NCBI GenBank assembly: GCA_030038695.1
Contig: JASHSN010000477.1
Coordinates: 1-5,248 of the forward strand
Source: Nitrososphaeraceae archaeon
Lineage (GTDB): Archaea > Thermoproteota > Nitrososphaeria > Nitrososphaerales > Nitrososphaeraceae
Direction of reading: 5' to 3'
Length of the DNA stretch: 5,248 nt
The translations under genes were made by a program, and so were the position numbers. This document shows positions 4,092 to 5,248 of the stretch, one piece after another; the first letter of the stretch is position 1, and each line of letters opens with the position of its first letter. The notes below the pieces were generated by a model. It saw only the letters and a list, made by a program, of their open reading frames with translations, did not search any database and was not told where the DNA came from.

Positions 4092-5248
4092 TTGACTCCT
4101 CGATTTAGACTTTTCAACAAAAAGGATGAGTCATCGAAAGCAAAAACTGGAAGTAATCAATTACAAACATCTGAGAATGTTCTCATATCAGAAGCACTTG
4201 CGCTTATTAGAAGCATCGAATCGAGAAGGATCGAAGAATTATGCGGCGATCTGGATTCTATTAGAGATGCCGTTGCAAAATCGTTGAACACGATAGAAAA
4301 GCTAGCCAATGATTTGGAAAGGGAGAAGATAAAGGTCGAAGAACCAAAATTTGAGTCGATTGTAGAAGTTTCAAAGAGAACAGTAGTTACGAGTTTAAGG
4401 AGAGAATCGTCAATGGAATTACCTTTACCAAAATCATACAATGATGCTATCAAGTTTAAACAAAGGTTGGAAGCCCTTACCAATCGGTTTAGGGAAGTTA
4501 GCGGATCCCACAACAGAGTATTCAACGTTTTCATCAAAAAATATGCCGGGAAGTTAAAAGATGAATTTGAAACACTCTACTCTTTATCTAAAAAGATGAA
4601 TTCTATCCTCGTAAAATTCGATAACGATCAAGGACCTTTCCTAAAGTGTTCTGACCTCCTAAACCAACTATCTAATAAGACCAGTACAATCGAACAAGAC
4701 CAAAAAAGTATCGAGCACACTCGCAATGAAATAATGCAACTACAAATGGTTCTTAGGGAATTAAACAGTCGAATGACAAGCATCGAAAACTCTCCTGAAT
4801 TCCACGAAGCTGCAAAGATAGGAGAAGAAATCAAGCGACTAGAAGACGAAGAAGAAGAGGCGCATAAGGAATTGCTCGATCTTTTCAGTCCAGTGTCGAG
4901 GGCATTTACGAAATATTCCTATGGCATAACGAAGCAGACATCTGAGCGATTAAGAGTTTTGACAGAAGAGCCGTGGATCATTTTTTCAGAAACAGAGCTA
5001 ACTCCCTATCTAGATATACTATCCGAAATTGAAAAAGCATTGATTAGTGAGAAGATATGCCTCAAAGATACTATGAAGGTGGCAGGTCAAGTGAAAAGCC
5101 TAATAACGATGATACCAGATTTCAAGAAGAAGTTCGAAATTAGGCAACAGCATTTAAAAACTCTCCGTCAAAGAAATGAAGCATATTTTGGCAGTCGTTC
5201 TACAGATCTGAAGGAAGAAATAAAGAATTCTGCACAGCGTATTGAAGA
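4092..5248 (+). CDS. Long coiled-coil protein of unknown function; 3' end beyond the window
   Basis: An uninterrupted frame runs from the TAA at 4056-4058 to the window edge, giving at least 385 codons. There is no in-frame ATG before 4413, yet the frame already encodes heptad-like helical sequence well before that. TTG at 4092 (or 4086) is therefore the likely start; it sits about 26 bases after a TATA-like box and has no SD, consistent with a leaderless mRNA. The product is very rich in Glu, Lys, Leu, Ser and Ile. It has a basic N-terminus (TPRFRLFNKK, residues 2-11), long coiled-coil-like stretches (about 35-95 and 115-265), an acidic EDEEEE run (251-256) and the non-heptad block SPVSRAFTKYSYGITKQT (266-283). 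No signal peptide, membrane segment or Walker A motif is seen. I do not recognise a characterised family; similar proteins in this lineage may carry loose labels such as SbcC-like or SMC-like, which the sequence seen here does not justify. A cytoskeletal, chromosome-associated or scaffold role is possible but unsupported. Confidence 0.85.
   Translation, partial: MTPRFRLFNKKDESSKAKTGSNQLQTSENVLISEALALIRSIESRRIEELCGDLDSIRDAVAKSLNTIEKLANDLEREKIKVEEPKFESIVEVSKRTVVTSLRRESSMELPLPKSYNDAIKFKQRLEALTNRFREVSGSHNRVFNVFIKKYAGKLKDEFETLYSLSKKMNSILVKFDNDQGPFLKCSDLLNQLSNKTSTIEQDQKSIEHTRNEIMQLQMVLRELNSRMTSIENSPEFHEAAKIGEEIKRLEDEEEEAHKELLDLFSPVSRAFTKYSYGITKQTSERLRVLTEEPWIIFSETELTPYLDILSEIEKALISEKICLKDTMKVAGQVKSLITMIPDFKKKFEIRQQHLKTLRQRNEAYFGSRSTDLKEEIKNSAQRIE

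Noticed and set aside
4126..4290. Plus-strand ATG frame of about 54 codons (MSHRKQKLEV...) preceded by AAAAGGATG
   Set aside because: It overlaps the start of the coiled-coil gene in a different frame. The coiled-coil frame continues with consistent coding character to the window edge and this one ends early.
4157..4834. Two minus-strand open frames opposite the coiled-coil gene
   Set aside because: They are antisense to a longer frame with strong coding character; their Ser/Leu-rich content is the expected mirror of Glu/Lys/Leu/Arg codons.
4092..5248. Calling the coiled-coil protein SbcC, Rad50 or SMC
   Set aside because: No Walker A nucleotide-binding motif occurs in the N-terminal region, where these families carry it; coiled-coil composition alone gives false matches.

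Overview
The window looks like chromosomal DNA of an archaeon, most probably a member of the Nitrososphaeria (Thaumarchaeota). The FGAM synthetase is encoded as three separate proteins, PurS, PurQ and a short PurL. The tRNA gene encodes no 3' CCA and has a U discriminator on tRNA-Thr. AT-rich elements of TATA type lie about 26 bases before several predicted transcript starts, and Shine-Dalgarno sites are weak or missing before some genes. The class assignment rests on recollection of protein character and is an inference. The DNA is moderately AT-rich, and nothing in base composition or gene content suggests a phage, plasmid or transposon.

Layout. A truncated purC (SAICAR synthetase) runs leftwards off the start of the window (1-325, minus). 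A tRNA-Thr(UGU) gene follows on the same strand (407-481). A short AT-rich divergent promoter with the palindrome TTAATTAA (510-517) separates it from purS (562-843, plus). Next comes a 188-base gap rich in signals: a 21-base tandem duplication with TATA-like cores (902-943), an 18-base perfect dyad (963-980), and a second TATA-like box (991-1000). purQ (1032-1697) and purL (1732-3918) follow as a tight pair. After purL lies a 167 to 173-base gap with possible terminator structures and a strong bulged hairpin (3980-4009). The last gene, open at the window edge (from about 4092), encodes a long, charged, coiled-coil protein of unknown function with no in-frame ATG near its beginning.

Function. 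PurS, PurQ and PurL together form the amidotransferase of step four of de novo IMP synthesis: PurQ releases ammonia from glutamine, PurL uses ATP to convert FGAR to FGAM, and the small PurS dimer bridges them. PurC acts later, joining aspartate to CAIR. The left and centre of the window are therefore a purine biosynthesis locus split by a tRNA gene and by an unusually long purS-purQ spacer. The coiled-coil gene appears to have its own promoter and is probably not part of the purine operon.

I found no convincing new multi-gene system. The points most worth a second look are the duplicated and palindromic elements before purQ, the hairpin after purL, and the uncharacterised coiled-coil protein with its probable leaderless TTG start.
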